This document shows positions 22,859-30,620 of a DNA stretch of 39,610 nucleotides, one piece after another. The stretch's first letter is position 1. Each line of letters begins with the position of its first letter. The notes under the pieces are model-generated. The model was given only the letters and a program-made list of their open reading frames with translations, was not told where the DNA came from and searched no databases. Position numbers and translations under genes: made by a program. Source of the stretch: an uncultured Oscillospiraceae bacterium (lineage in GTDB: Bacteria; Bacillota; Clostridia; Oscillospirales; Oscillospiraceae); the NCBI GenBank assembly GCA_934569045.1, contig CAKTJX010000023.1:1-39610 (forward strand), read 5' to 3'.

Positions 22859-23884
22859 ATGTTATTCCAAATCTACGGGGACAAGGCCGGTTTCCAGCTT
22901 TTGGGCTGGCTGCTGGTATTTCTGGGGCTGATTCTCACCAATGAGCTGGCACGGCGGACCAAGAAGGGCGGCATTTTCTTCTTCTTTCTGCTGCCGGGGG
23001 CGCTGACGGTGTACTTCATCGCCGTGGCGGTCGGCGCGGCCACGGGGGCACAGTGGGCGCTGAACAATCCCACCTATCTCTACATGAACAGCTGGTTCCA
23101 CTACGCCAAGCTCTATGCCGCCACCATCGGCTGCATCGGCTTTATGATGATCAAGTACGGCTGGGGCATCGGCAAGAAGAACTGGTTCAAGCCCTTCCCC
23201 TTTGCCATTGTTGCCATCAATATCTTGATTGCTGTGGGCAGCGATTTCGAGTCCGCCATCAAGGGCGCGCTGTCCGTGGACGGCTGGTGGCTGTCCAGCG
23301 AAAATGTCTGGCTCTACGGCGGCTGGTGGAACTGGCTCAACGGCTTCGCGGGGCTGCTGAACATCCTCTGCATGACGGGCTGGTGGGGCATCTACTCCTC
23401 CAAGAAGAAGGACGATATGCTCTGGCCGGATATGATCTGGCTGTACATCCTGGCCTATGACGTGTGGAACTTCCAGTATACCTATCTGAACCTGCCCACT
23501 CACGCCTGGTACTGCGGCCTGGCCCTGCTGCTGGCCCCCACCGTGGCGGCATCCCTGTGGAATAAGGGCGGCTGGATTCAGAACCGGGCCAACACCCTGG
23601 CCATCTGGTGCATGTTCGCCCAGGTTTTCCCCCTGTTCCAGGATCGCAGCGTGTTCACTACCATCCCCGTGCTGTACGCTGACGGCTTTATGGACGCGGC
23701 CATCCGTCCCACCGCGGTGAATCCAACCGCCCAGGGGGTCCTGTCCGTGGCCTCTCTGGCCATCAACGCGCTGGCGCTGGCCATCATCATCCGCCGGTCC
23801 ATCCAGCAGAAGAAGAACCCCTATAAGAACGAAATCTTCACAGACACCCGCGACTTCCAGCTTGCTATGGAGCGGGCGGAGTAA
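22859..23884 (+). CDS. DUF5692 family membrane protein, function unknown
   Basis: 341 residues, about eight or nine transmembrane segments (near 12-28, 38-60, 88-106, 115-133, 168-187, 200-218, 224-242, 252-268, 312-332). Very rich in Trp and Tyr in the middle (DGWWLSSENVWLYGGWW; DVWNFQYTYLNLPTHAWYCG), the signature of DUF5692. Nothing is known of its role. AGGAGG lies eight bases before the ATG at 22859; a longer frame upstream would run through the structured leader and is rejected. Single-gene unit with its own strong promoter, long leader and terminator, which suggests tight regulation. Confidence 0.85.
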   Translation: MLFQIYGDKAGFQLLGWLLVFLGLILTNELARRTKKGGIFFFFLLPGALTVYFIAVAVGAATGAQWALNNPTYLYMNSWFHYAKLYAATIGCIGFMMIKYGWGIGKKNWFKPFPFAIVAINILIAVGSDFESAIKGALSVDGWWLSSENVWLYGGWWNWLNGFAGLLNILCMTGWWGIYSSKKKDDMLWPDMIWLYILAYDVWNFQYTYLNLPTHAWYCGLALLLAPTVAASLWNKGGWIQNRANTLAIWCMFAQVFPLFQDRSVFTTIPVLYADGFMDAAIRPTAVNPTAQGVLSVASLAINALALAIIIRRSIQQKKNPYKNEIFTDTRDFQLAMERAE

Positions 23885-23896
23885 ACAAATAGCACT

Positions 23897-23940
23897 GAGG
23901 CCCTTCTTCGGAGACAACCCGAAGAAGGGCCTCTGTTTTT
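23897..23940 (+). terminator. Intrinsic terminator after the DUF5692 gene
   Basis: GAGGCCCTTCTTCGG (23897-23911) pairs perfectly with CCGAAGAAGGGCCTC (23919-23933), followed by TGTTTTT. Confidence 0.92.
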
Positions 23941-23962
23941 CATTATAGTTGTATTGCGCAAC

Positions 23963-24292
23963 AGATGAACGTATAGCCTGCCGGGGAAGCCCTTACCTTC
24001 CCCTTGGGCGGTGCATCGCGCAGCGAATCAAAATAGGATAGCTGCCGGTGGCAGCTATACCATGAAAAGTGATGGGGGCCCGCCTCAGCGGGAAATGAGG
24101 GCGGTACAGACTTACCGTTTGTAGAAACACGGGCGAATGCGTACCAACCAAGCTTCCCCTGAAAGGCAATGTCATCAACTTAAGGCTTTCGCAAGTGAAA
24201 GATGTATGTACACCCTCAATGGGAAGCCCAAAAAGCCTTCTCCGGCTGGAGAAGGCTTTTTTGGGCTTCCCAGTTAAGGCATACGTTCATCT
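23963..24292. repeat. 330-base element with AGATGAACGTAT inverted ends
   Basis: The left end AGATGAACGTATAGCC (23963-23978) is an inverted copy of GGCATACGTTCATCT (24278-24292), differing by one base. Near the right end is a nearly perfect 24-base-pair hairpin, TGGGAAGCCCAAAAAGCC to TCC (24220-24243) with its complement to 24272. The left end holds GGGGAAGCCC and CTTCCCC. Smaller hairpins (GCTGCCGGTGGCAGC at 24041; CCCGCC...GGGCGG near 24080-24100) fill the interior. The short minus-strand frame inside it is not a convincing gene. It occupies most of the gene-free gap 23885-24581. Confidence 0.6.
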
Positions 24293-24320
24293 ATGCCCTG
24301 GATTAAGTTGATGGCATTGC
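24165..24320. repeat. Second, overlapping inverted repeat (TTAAGTTGATG..ATTGC)
   Basis: GGCAATGTCATCAACTTAA (24165-24183) is an inverted copy of TTAAGTTGATGGCATTGC (24303-24320) with two mismatches. One end lies inside the 330-base element and the other just outside it, so two elements overlap or one was inserted next to the other. The region 24321-24480 to its right is A/T-rich with no recognised feature. Confidence 0.55.
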
Positions 24321-24490
24321 GCTTTCGGTGGAGAACACCACGCTCACAGAAAATGCATTTATGCATATGAAAAGCTGCAAATAAGAGACATGACCAAACA
24401 ACGCGATCTGGAATAAGAAGTGGATATAGCTGAATAACGCTAAAAGATACAGAATGAAATTGTATAATATGCCATAATTGTAAATAAAGC

Positions 24491-24518
24491 TTGACTTTTC
24501 CTATGAAAGTGCTATACT
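24491..24518 (+). promoter_or_regulatory. Sigma-A promoter of the M20/DUF5058 operon
   Basis: TTGACT (24491-24496), 16-base spacer, TATACT (24513-24518), 64 bases before the ATG at 24582. Confidence 0.65.
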
Positions 24519-24535
24519 CTCGTTATTCAAATTAT

Positions 24536-24555
24536 TTAGCACGATAAAGTGTTAA
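24536..24555 (+). promoter_or_regulatory. Possible operator dyad in the M20/DUF5058 leader
   Basis: TTAGCAC-N6-GTGTTAA, a dyad with one mismatch, lies about 12 bases after the predicted start of transcription. Spacing and size would suit a GntR- or LacI-like repressor; no regulator gene is adjacent. Confidence 0.3.
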
Positions 24556-24581
24556 TGTACTAAAGCGGGAGGAATGCGACA

Positions 24582-25796
24582 ATGGACGCACAAAAGGTAT
24601 TGCAGGCGGCGCTGGCGATTCAGCCGGAGATTCAGGCGAACCGCCGGGAGCTGCATAAGCACCCGGAGCTGGGGCTGGATATGGCGTTTACCAAGCCCTA
24701 TGTCAGGGCAAAGCTGGAGGAGATGGGCTATGCGCCCATGGACTGTGGCAGCGGCCTGGTGGTGCTGGCCGGGGGGAAGAAGCCCGGCAAGTGCTTCCTG
24801 ATTCGCGGCGACATGGATGCCCTGCCCGTGGAGGAGCAGACCAACGTGGAATTCCGCTCCCAGAACCCCGGCAAAATGCACGCCTGCGGCCACGACACCC
24901 ATACGGCCATGATGCTGGGTGCGGCCAAGCTGCTCAAAGGCATGGAGGACGAAATCCAGGGCACGGTGAAGCTCATGTTCCAGCCTGGCGAAGAAAACCT
25001 GGAGGGTGCCAAGGATATGCTGGCGGCCGGCGTGCTGGAAAATCCCAAGGTGGACGCAGGCCTCATGATCCATTCCATGACCGGAATGCCCTTCCCGAAG
25101 GGCATGATGGTGATTCTGGATGGGGGCCGGGGCATGGCCTCCTGCGATCAGTATAAGATCACGGTTAAAGGCAAGGGCGGCCACGGCGCCATGCCCCACC
25201 TGACCATTGATCCCATTACGGCGGCGGCCCATATCCAGGTGGGTCTGGCGGAGCTCCACAGCCGGGAGCTGGAACCGGGCACCTTCGGCGTTGTGACCAC
25301 CGGTATGTTCCACGCGGGCGGCGCGCCCAATGTGATTGCCGACAGCGCGGTGATGGAGGGGACCATCCGCACCGGCGATATCAAGGTGGAAAAGATGCTC
25401 ATGGACCGTCTCACCGAGATTGCCACGACCATTGCCAAGGCCTACCGCTGCGAGGCGGAGGTGAAATTTGTGAAGCATTGCCCGCCCATGATCGCGGACA
25501 AGGAGGTGGGCGCGGCCACCACCAAATATATGAAGGAGCTCCTGGGCAGCGGCGCGGTTCCCATGTCTGTGGTTTCGCCGGACTCCAAGGTGGGCGGCGG
25601 CAGCGAGGACTTTGCCTTTATCAGCAATGAGATTCCCGCCTGTGCCCTGATGCTGGCTACCGTAGGTGACGATAAGGAAAATTATGCCTATCCCCAGCAC
25701 CACCCCAAGGCAAACTTCAACGACGAGGTCCTCTATGAGGGCACCGCGGCCTATGTCTATGTAGCCACCCGCTGGCTGGAAGAACACGCAGATTAA
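24582..25796 (+). CDS. M20 family amidohydrolase/peptidase
   Basis: 404 residues. M20D features: RRELHKHPELG near the N terminus, IRGDMDALPVEE (about 73), the metal-binding HACGHDTHTAMMLGAAK (about 100), the catalytic QPGEENLEGAKDM (about 133), the dimerisation lid with GKGGHGAMPH (about 196) and a late GGGSEDFAFI (about 340) and HHPKANF. In this family two metal ions cleave an acyl or amino-acid group from N-acyl amino acids, hippurate-like compounds or dipeptides. GGGAGG precedes the ATG. It is followed by two membrane proteins that may bring in its substrate. No signal peptide is present, so it acts in the cytoplasm. The substrate is not known. Confidence 0.92.
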   Translation: MDAQKVLQAALAIQPEIQANRRELHKHPELGLDMAFTKPYVRAKLEEMGYAPMDCGSGLVVLAGGKKPGKCFLIRGDMDALPVEEQTNVEFRSQNPGKMHACGHDTHTAMMLGAAKLLKGMEDEIQGTVKLMFQPGEENLEGAKDMLAAGVLENPKVDAGLMIHSMTGMPFPKGMMVILDGGRGMASCDQYKITVKGKGGHGAMPHLTIDPITAAAHIQVGLAELHSRELEPGTFGVVTTGMFHAGGAPNVIADSAVMEGTIRTGDIKVEKMLMDRLTEIATTIAKAYRCEAEVKFVKHCPPMIADKEVGAATTKYMKELLGSGAVPMSVVSPDSKVGGGSEDFAFISNEIPACALMLATVGDDKENYAYPQHHPKANFNDEVLYEGTAAYVYVATRWLEEHAD

Positions 25797-25823
25797 AGAA
25801 CACGGAAAGAGAGGAAAGAAAAT

Positions 25824-26534
25824 ATGGTAACAGGATCGGTTGTGGCGAACAGCCCGCTGCTCTATGGCCTGATTGTCATTGGCCTGGGCATCATCATTAC
25901 TTACGCGATTATGAGCGTCAAAAAGGCCAGCAAACGCTGCGAGGAGCTGGGCATCGGCAAAGACGTGGTGGCGAACGTGGTCAAATCCACGGTGGCCTCC
26001 TCCATTGTTCCCAGTCTTGCGATTCTGCTGGGCTTCATCACCCTGACGGTATCCCTGGGGCCGGCCCTGCCCTGGTGGCGGCTTTCCGTCATCGGCTCCC
26101 TGTCCTATGAGGCCATGGCGGCCTCTTACGCGGCCAACGGCCTGGGGGTGCAGCTGTCCGATGTTCTGAGCTCCGACGCCACTGTGTTCGGCGCCATCAT
26201 GATCGTTATGTCCATCGGTATTTGCAGCGGCCCCATTATGGTCACACTCTTCGCCAAGAAGTATTCCACCGGCATTATGAAGGCCAAGAGCGGCCAGAGC
26301 GAGTGGGGACAGATCCTGTCCGGCTGCTTCATGCTTGCCATGTTCGCTGTGTACATTCCCATTATGGTCTTCACCGATCTGCCCACCACCATGACTCTGG
26401 TGGTCAGCCTGATCGTCACTGTCTGCTGCGGCCTGATCGCCAAGAAGCACCCAGGCATCAACGACTTCACCATGGCAATCGCCATGATTATCGGCATGGC
26501 ATCCAGTGTACTCTGGGTCAGACTGTTCGCCTAA
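25824..26534 (+). CDS. DUF5058 family membrane protein
   Basis: 236 residues, six or so transmembrane segments (about 12-32, 55-80, 115-135, 170-192, 197-213, 217-235). NSPLLYGLIVIGLGIIITYA at the start and RCEELGIGKDVVANVVKSTVASSIVPSLAI are the DUF5058 pattern. The function of this family is not established. It lies 27 bases after an M20 hydrolase gene and 13 before another membrane-protein gene of near-equal size, so the two may make a two-subunit transporter. RBS AGAGAGGAAAG. Confidence 0.8.
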   Translation: MVTGSVVANSPLLYGLIVIGLGIIITYAIMSVKKASKRCEELGIGKDVVANVVKSTVASSIVPSLAILLGFITLTVSLGPALPWWRLSVIGSLSYEAMAASYAANGLGVQLSDVLSSDATVFGAIMIVMSIGICSGPIMVTLFAKKYSTGIMKAKSGQSEWGQILSGCFMLAMFAVYIPIMVFTDLPTTMTLVVSLIVTVCCGLIAKKHPGINDFTMAIAMIIGMASSVLWVRLFA

Positions 26535-26547
26535 GGAGGGCTCTGTC

Positions 26548-27270
26548 ATGAAAAAAGAAAAAGAAATTGTGAAACTGGACCCCTTTACGGACTGGGCCCA
26601 CAGATCCGGCCGGATCTTTATGATTATCTTTACCGTGTACATGGTGGCGATGCCCTTTATTCTCTGCGCGGTGTACGGCTGTATGCCGGATATCAAGATG
26701 TGCATTCCGGGCCTTGTTTCCATTCTGGTGATCATGGCGCCTATGAGCGTTGCGGAGATCGGCAGCTATACCCCAATCCTGGGCTCCTCCAGCTACCTGA
26801 CCTTCGCCTCCGGCAATCTGATGAACCTGAAGATGCCCTGCATCATCAACGCTCAGAAGATCGCCAAGGTGGAGCAGAGCACCGTAGAGGGCGACGCCAT
26901 TGCCCTGATCGCTACGGCGGTCTCCTCCAGTGTGACCATTGTCATTCTGGCGCTGGGCATGCTGCTGCTGTCCTTCATCCAGCCTATTCTGGAAAATGAG
27001 ACCTTCGCCACTGCCAGCAACTACCTCCTGCCTGCCCTGTTCGGCTGCATGAGCCTGGGGCTGCTGGGCAAGGGCAGCGGCAAGACAAAGGTAAAGAACA
27101 AGCTCCTGCCTGCCGTGATCCCTGTGATCCTGGTATCGGTACTGACGGTTCTGGGCATTGCCAGTACCGGCATCGCCGGAATCCTGATGGTGGTCATGAT
27201 CCCCATTCTGATCCTGATCTCCCGCATTATGTGGAAGGCAGGCATTGTCAAGGTCGTGCCCAACGATTAA
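26548..27270 (+). CDS. Membrane protein, probable partner of the DUF5058 protein
   Basis: 240 residues with about seven transmembrane helices (near 28-50, 60-78, 127-152, 165-183, 195-215, 218-235). AAGGAGG lies eight bases before the ATG at 26548. No recognised named domain. The central segment MSVAEIGSYTPILGSSSYLTF (about 71-91) is Gly/Ser-rich and resembles a substrate-path segment of a secondary transporter. Similar in size to the DUF5058 protein and translated right after it. Likely the second half of a transporter for the M20 substrate; this is inference from context only. Confidence 0.75.
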   Translation: MKKEKEIVKLDPFTDWAHRSGRIFMIIFTVYMVAMPFILCAVYGCMPDIKMCIPGLVSILVIMAPMSVAEIGSYTPILGSSSYLTFASGNLMNLKMPCIINAQKIAKVEQSTVEGDAIALIATAVSSSVTIVILALGMLLLSFIQPILENETFATASNYLLPALFGCMSLGLLGKGSGKTKVKNKLLPAVIPVILVSVLTVLGIASTGIAGILMVVMIPILILISRIMWKAGIVKVVPND

Positions 27271-27288
27271 ACAGCCGTGATTTCGGAA

Positions 27289-27322
27289 AGGGGACTGCCT
27301 TTTATGGGGCGGTTCCCTTTTT
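27289..27322 (+). terminator. Intrinsic terminator after the M20/DUF5058 operon
   Basis: AGGGGACTGCC (27289-27299) pairs with GGCGGTTCCCT (27308-27318) through two wobbles, then five T. Confidence 0.7.
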
Positions 27323-27351
27323 CAATACCCGAAGAAACCATATATATTCAA

Positions 27352-27368
27352 ATATTCTTTCAGAATAT
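27352..27368. promoter_or_regulatory. Perfect dyad upstream of the TrpX-type operon, possible operator
   Basis: ATATTCT-TTC-AGAATAT, 53 bases upstream of the -35 box. Seven-base perfect arms around a three-base spacer. Related GAATATTC and GAATA-A-TATTC sites occur upstream of the ABC operon at 32.6 kb. Confidence 0.35.
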
Positions 27369-27420
27369 GCGTTCTTTCGATGGAAATACGCCTGCTTTGA
27401 AAAAATATGTGAATTTTTCG

Positions 27421-27449
27421 TTGACAACTGGAAATCACAGGTGTATATT
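27421..27449 (+). promoter_or_regulatory. Sigma-A promoter of the TrpX-type ABC operon
   Basis: Perfect TTGACA (27421-27426), 17-base spacer, TATATT (27444-27449), 67 bases before the ATG. Confidence 0.75.
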
Positions 27450-27516
27450 AGTGCAGAACAGCTCCACCAGTGGAGCACAAAAGTTCGCAGAGAAAACACG
27501 AAGGGAAGAAAATGAA

Positions 27517-28554
27517 ATGAAGAAAGCACTTGCGCTTGCGCTGGCAGCTCTGCTGCTGGTATCGATGGCGGCCTGCACGGGTACGGCCCCTGCTGCCACC
27601 ACCGCCGCGACCACCGCTGCCGCTGAGACCACAGCCGCCGCGGAAACCACTGCCGCTGCCGGGACCGAGGCAGCCAAGACCTATACCGTTGGCATCTGCC
27701 AGCTGGTGCAGCATCCCGCGCTGGATGCCGCCACAGAGGGCTTCAAGGCTGCCATTACCGAGGCTCTGGGCGATGCCGTCACCTTTAACGAGCAGAATGC
27801 CTCCGGTGAGAGCACCAACTGTGCCACCATTGTCAACGGCTTCGTCTCCTCCAATGTGGATCTGATTCTGGCCAACGCCACCGCCCCCCTGCAGGCGGCT
27901 GCTTCCGCTACCGCGGATATCCCCGTGCTGGGCACCTCCGTTACGGACTATGCCTCCGCTCTGGAGATTGAGAACTGGACCGGCACCGTGGGCGGTAACA
28001 TCTCCGGCACCTCCGACCTGGCACCTCTGGATCAGCAGGCGGCTATGCTGCAGGAGCTGTTCCCCGATGCCAAGACCGTGGGCCTGCTGTACTGCTCCGC
28101 TGAGTCCAACAGCAAGTACCAGGTGGACGTGATCCGGGGCTATCTGGAGGCTGCCGGCCTGACCTGCGCCGAGTTCGCCTTCACGGACACCAACGATGTT
28201 GCCTCCGTGACCCAGAAGGCCTGCGACAGCAGCGATGTGATCTACATCCCCACCGATAATACTGCCGCCTCCAATACCGAGGCCATTGCCAACGTGGTGT
28301 TGCCTGCCGGTGTGCCTGTCATCGCCGGCGAAGAGGGTATTTGCACCGGCTGCGGTGCGGCCACCCTGTCCATCAGCTACTACGATCTGGGCTACACCAC
28401 CGGCAAGATGGCGGTGAAGATTCTCACCGGCGAGGCGGATGTTTCCACCATGCCTGTGGAATATGCCCCCCAGGTTACCAAGAAGTACAACGCCGCCAAC
28501 TGTGAGACGCTGGGCATCACGGTTCCCGACGGCTATGTAGCCATCGAGCAGTAA
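27517..28554 (+). CDS. TrpX-type ABC transporter substrate-binding lipoprotein
   Basis: 345 residues from the ATG at 27517; a longer frame upstream would cover the promoter. Signal peptide with lipobox MAAC (Cys near 20), then a long Ala/Thr/Glu tether with repeated ETTAAA (about 22-50). The mature domain is an ABC_sub_bind fold (PF04392): TVGICQLVQHPALDAATEGF, VDLILANATAPLQAAASAT, IPVLGTSVTDY, VGLLYCSAESNSKYQVD and a second lobe with VIYIPTDNTAASNTEA. The family carries tryptophan, tyrosine or other substrates for LIV-type permeases. RBS GAAGGGAAG. Ligand unknown; an aromatic amino acid is possible because of the TrpX relation. Confidence 0.88.
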   Translation: MKKALALALAALLLVSMAACTGTAPAATTAATTAAAETTAAAETTAAAGTEAAKTYTVGICQLVQHPALDAATEGFKAAITEALGDAVTFNEQNASGESTNCATIVNGFVSSNVDLILANATAPLQAAASATADIPVLGTSVTDYASALEIENWTGTVGGNISGTSDLAPLDQQAAMLQELFPDAKTVGLLYCSAESNSKYQVDVIRGYLEAAGLTCAEFAFTDTNDVASVTQKACDSSDVIYIPTDNTAASNTEAIANVVLPAGVPVIAGEEGICTGCGAATLSISYYDLGYTTGKMAVKILTGEADVSTMPVEYAPQVTKKYNAANCETLGITVPDGYVAIEQ

Positions 28555-28567
28555 CAACGTGCGTTTT

Positions 28568-28604
28568 CTCAGGGACAGGGCCCCATCGCTCTGCCCCTGA
28601 GTTT
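28568..28604 (+). terminator. Intergenic hairpin between binding-protein and permease genes
   Basis: CTCAGGG-A-CAGGGC (28568-28581) pairs with GCTCTG-C-CCCTGAG (28588-28601), then TTTGTGTT. It resembles a leaky terminator that allows more binding protein than permease, a known pattern for importer operons. Confidence 0.55.
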
Positions 28605-28641
28605 GTGTTATAGTATAGCGGAAAGATTTGAGGTACATCAT

Positions 28642-29577
28642 ATGACATTTTTCTCCTCCCTTTTGAACGCCGCGCCCGGTGCCATTGCCCAGGGCCTCCT
28701 CTGGGGCATTATGGCCATCGGCGTGTATATTACCTATCGGATTCTGGATGTGGCCGACCTGACGGTGGACGGCACCCTGGCCACCGGCGGCGCGGCGTGC
28801 ATCATGCTGATGCGCGCCGGGGTCAATCCCTGGCTGGCCCTGGCCTGCGCCTTTCTTGCCGGAATGCTGGCGGGCCTGGCCACGGGCTTGCTGCACACCC
28901 GCTGCGGCATTCCCGCCATCCTCTCCGGCATCCTGACCCAGCTGGCTCTGTACTCCGTGAATCTGCGGATCATGGGCAGCAAGGCCAACCAGCCCATCTC
29001 TGTGGATAAGTACAATCTGATTGTCTCCCAGCGGTTTGTGAAGGAACTGTCCTTCCGCAATCCCCTGGTGCCCGCCATTGTGACCCTGGCGGTGCTGATT
29101 GCCATTCTCTACTGGTTCTTCGGCACGGAGTACGGCAGCGCCCTGCGGGCCACCGGCGCGAACCCCCGGATGGCCAGCGCCCAGGGCATCGATACCCGCA
29201 TCACGGTCACCGTGGGCCTGATGCTCTCCAATGGCCTCGTTGCCATGTCCGGCGCGCTGCTGGCCCAGTACCAGGGCGCGGTGGATGTGAATATGGGCCG
29301 GGGCGCCATCGTTATCGGCCTGGCCGCCGTGATCATCGGCGATGTGCTGTTGGGCAAGATCTTCCGCAACTTCGCGCTGAAGCTGTGCACGGTGGTCGTC
29401 GGCGCGGTGGTGTACTACATGGTTCTGCAGATCGTGCTGCAGCTGGGCCTGAACACCAACGATCTGAAGCTGTTCGCAGCCCTGATCGTGGCGCTGTTCC
29501 TGTCTATCCCCTATTGGAAGGGCAATCTCTTCCGCAAGAAAGCGGCCAAGACGGCAGGAGGCGAACACAATGCTTGA
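28642..29577 (+). CDS. TrpX-type ABC importer, permease (LivH/BPD_transp_2 family)
   Basis: 311 residues from the ATG at 28642 (GAGGT upstream). About eight or nine transmembrane helices; the start APGAIAQGLLWGIMAIGVYI, then DLTVDGTLATGGAACIMLM and the docking loop ALRATGANPRMASAQGIDTR (about 172-191) are typical of the permeases paired with ABC_sub_bind proteins. It pairs with the overlapping ATPase gene at 29570. A basic tail follows the last helix. Confidence 0.9.
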   Translation: MTFFSSLLNAAPGAIAQGLLWGIMAIGVYITYRILDVADLTVDGTLATGGAACIMLMRAGVNPWLALACAFLAGMLAGLATGLLHTRCGIPAILSGILTQLALYSVNLRIMGSKANQPISVDKYNLIVSQRFVKELSFRNPLVPAIVTLAVLIAILYWFFGTEYGSALRATGANPRMASAQGIDTRITVTVGLMLSNGLVAMSGALLAQYQGAVDVNMGRGAIVIGLAAVIIGDVLLGKIFRNFALKLCTVVVGAVVYYMVLQIVLQLGLNTNDLKLFAALIVALFLSIPYWKGNLFRKKAAKTAGGEHNA

Positions 29578-30364
29578 AATCAAAAATGTATCCAAGACCT
29601 TTAACCCAGGCACCGTCAACGCCAAGACGGCGCTGAACGGCCTGAATCTGACCTTGAACGACGGGGATTTTGTCACTGTCATCGGCGGCAACGGCGCGGG
29701 CAAGTCTACCATGCTGAATGCGGTGGCGGGCACCATCCAGGTGGACACCGGCTCCATCGTGCTGGACGGCAAGGACCTGACCAGAATGCCGGAATTCAAG
29801 CGGGCGGCCTACCTGGGCCGTGTGTTTCAGGACCCCATGATGGGTACTGCCGCCACCATGCAGATTGAGGAAAACCTTGCCATGGCGGACCGCCGGGGCA
29901 AGCGCCGGACCCTCCGCCCCGGCATCACCCAGGCGGACCGGGAGCGCTATATTGAGCAGCTGAAAATTCTGGACTTAGGGCTGGAAAACCGAATGACCGC
30001 CAAGGTGGGCCTGCTTTCCGGCGGCCAGCGGCAGGCGCTGACCCTGCTGATGGCAACGCTGCAAAAGCCGGAGCTGCTGCTGCTGGACGAGCACACCGCG
30101 GCCCTGGACCCCAAGACCGCCGCAAAGGTCCTGGAGGCCACCCAGCGCATCGTGGAAAAGAACCACCTGACCACCATGATGATCACCCACAATATGCGGG
30201 ATGCCATCGCTTACGGCAACCGCCTGATCATGATGTACAACGGCCATGTGGCGGTGGATGTGTCCGGCGAGGAGAAAAAGAAGCTGACGGTGGAGCAGCT
30301 CCTGGAGCTCTTCAGCCGCGCCTCCGGCTCCGACGAGGCCGACGACAAGCTGCTGTTGTCTTGA
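29570..30364 (+). CDS. TrpX-type ABC importer, ATPase
   Basis: 264 residues. Walker A GGNGAGKST (about 43), Q-loop RVFQDPMMGTA, signature LSGGQRQALTLLMA, Walker B LLLLDEHTAALDP and switch MITHNMRDAI. The His after DE (DEHTAALDP, in place of DEP/DEA) is normal for this subfamily. The start overlaps the permease by eight bases. Intact. Confidence 0.92.
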   Translation: MLEIKNVSKTFNPGTVNAKTALNGLNLTLNDGDFVTVIGGNGAGKSTMLNAVAGTIQVDTGSIVLDGKDLTRMPEFKRAAYLGRVFQDPMMGTAATMQIEENLAMADRRGKRRTLRPGITQADRERYIEQLKILDLGLENRMTAKVGLLSGGQRQALTLLMATLQKPELLLLDEHTAALDPKTAAKVLEATQRIVEKNHLTTMMITHNMRDAIAYGNRLIMMYNGHVAVDVSGEEKKKLTVEQLLELFSRASGSDEADDKLLLS

Positions 30365-30367
30365 TCC

Positions 30368-30420
30368 TGAAATTACGAAGAGGACGCTGCAAAATCTCGC
30401 AGCGTCCTCTTCCAATTTCA
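30368..30420 (+). terminator. Long hairpin after the TrpX-type operon
   Basis: TGAAATT (30368-30374) and GAAGAGGACGCTGC (30377-30390) pair with GCAGCGTCCTCTTC (30399-30412) and AATTTCA (30414-30420). It has no T-tract, so it may work by stem strength or mRNA stability rather than as a simple terminator. Confidence 0.55.
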
Positions 30421-30538
30421 ACCGTCCCGCGGGGACACCGCTTCCGCCCGGAACGGGCGATTTCACCCAATCGCAAATCGGATCTCACCTGTCCCCAGAC
30501 AGGTTTTGCCCAGCCGCAGGCTGGATTTCGCTGGGAAT
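30421..30538. repeat. Cluster of short hairpins
   Basis: Four small inverted repeats in 115 bases: GTCCCGCGGGGAC (30424-30436), CGCCCGGAACGGGCG (30445-30459), CCTGTCCCCAGACAGG (30488-30503) and CCCAGCCGCAGGCTGG (30509-30524). No coding frame supported. It ends at the promoter of the decayed kinase. Looks like a repeat remnant. Confidence 0.5.
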
Positions 30539-30540
30539 TG

Positions 30541-30569
30541 TTGACTCCTTTTGCCACAGGTGCTACGAT
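30541..30569 (+). promoter_or_regulatory. Promoter of the decayed kinase gene
   Basis: TTGACT (30541-30546), 17-base spacer, TACGAT (30564-30569). RBS AAAGGAGAGG follows at about 30600. Confidence 0.45.
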
Positions 30570-30620
30570 GACGTAGAGATAACCAATTTGATGTAGAAAA
30601 AGGAGAGGAGCGCGGCAGCC

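Noticed and set aside
23993..24178. 61-codon minus-strand frame inside the repeat region
   Set aside because: It follows the repeat and its hairpins; no ribosome site. Similar frames in dispersed repeats are often annotated as hypothetical proteins without evidence.
24552..29799. Long minus-strand open frames opposite the M20, DUF5058 and TrpX-type genes
   Set aside because: Antisense shadows of well-supported genes; no promoter or ribosome site and no recognisable domain.
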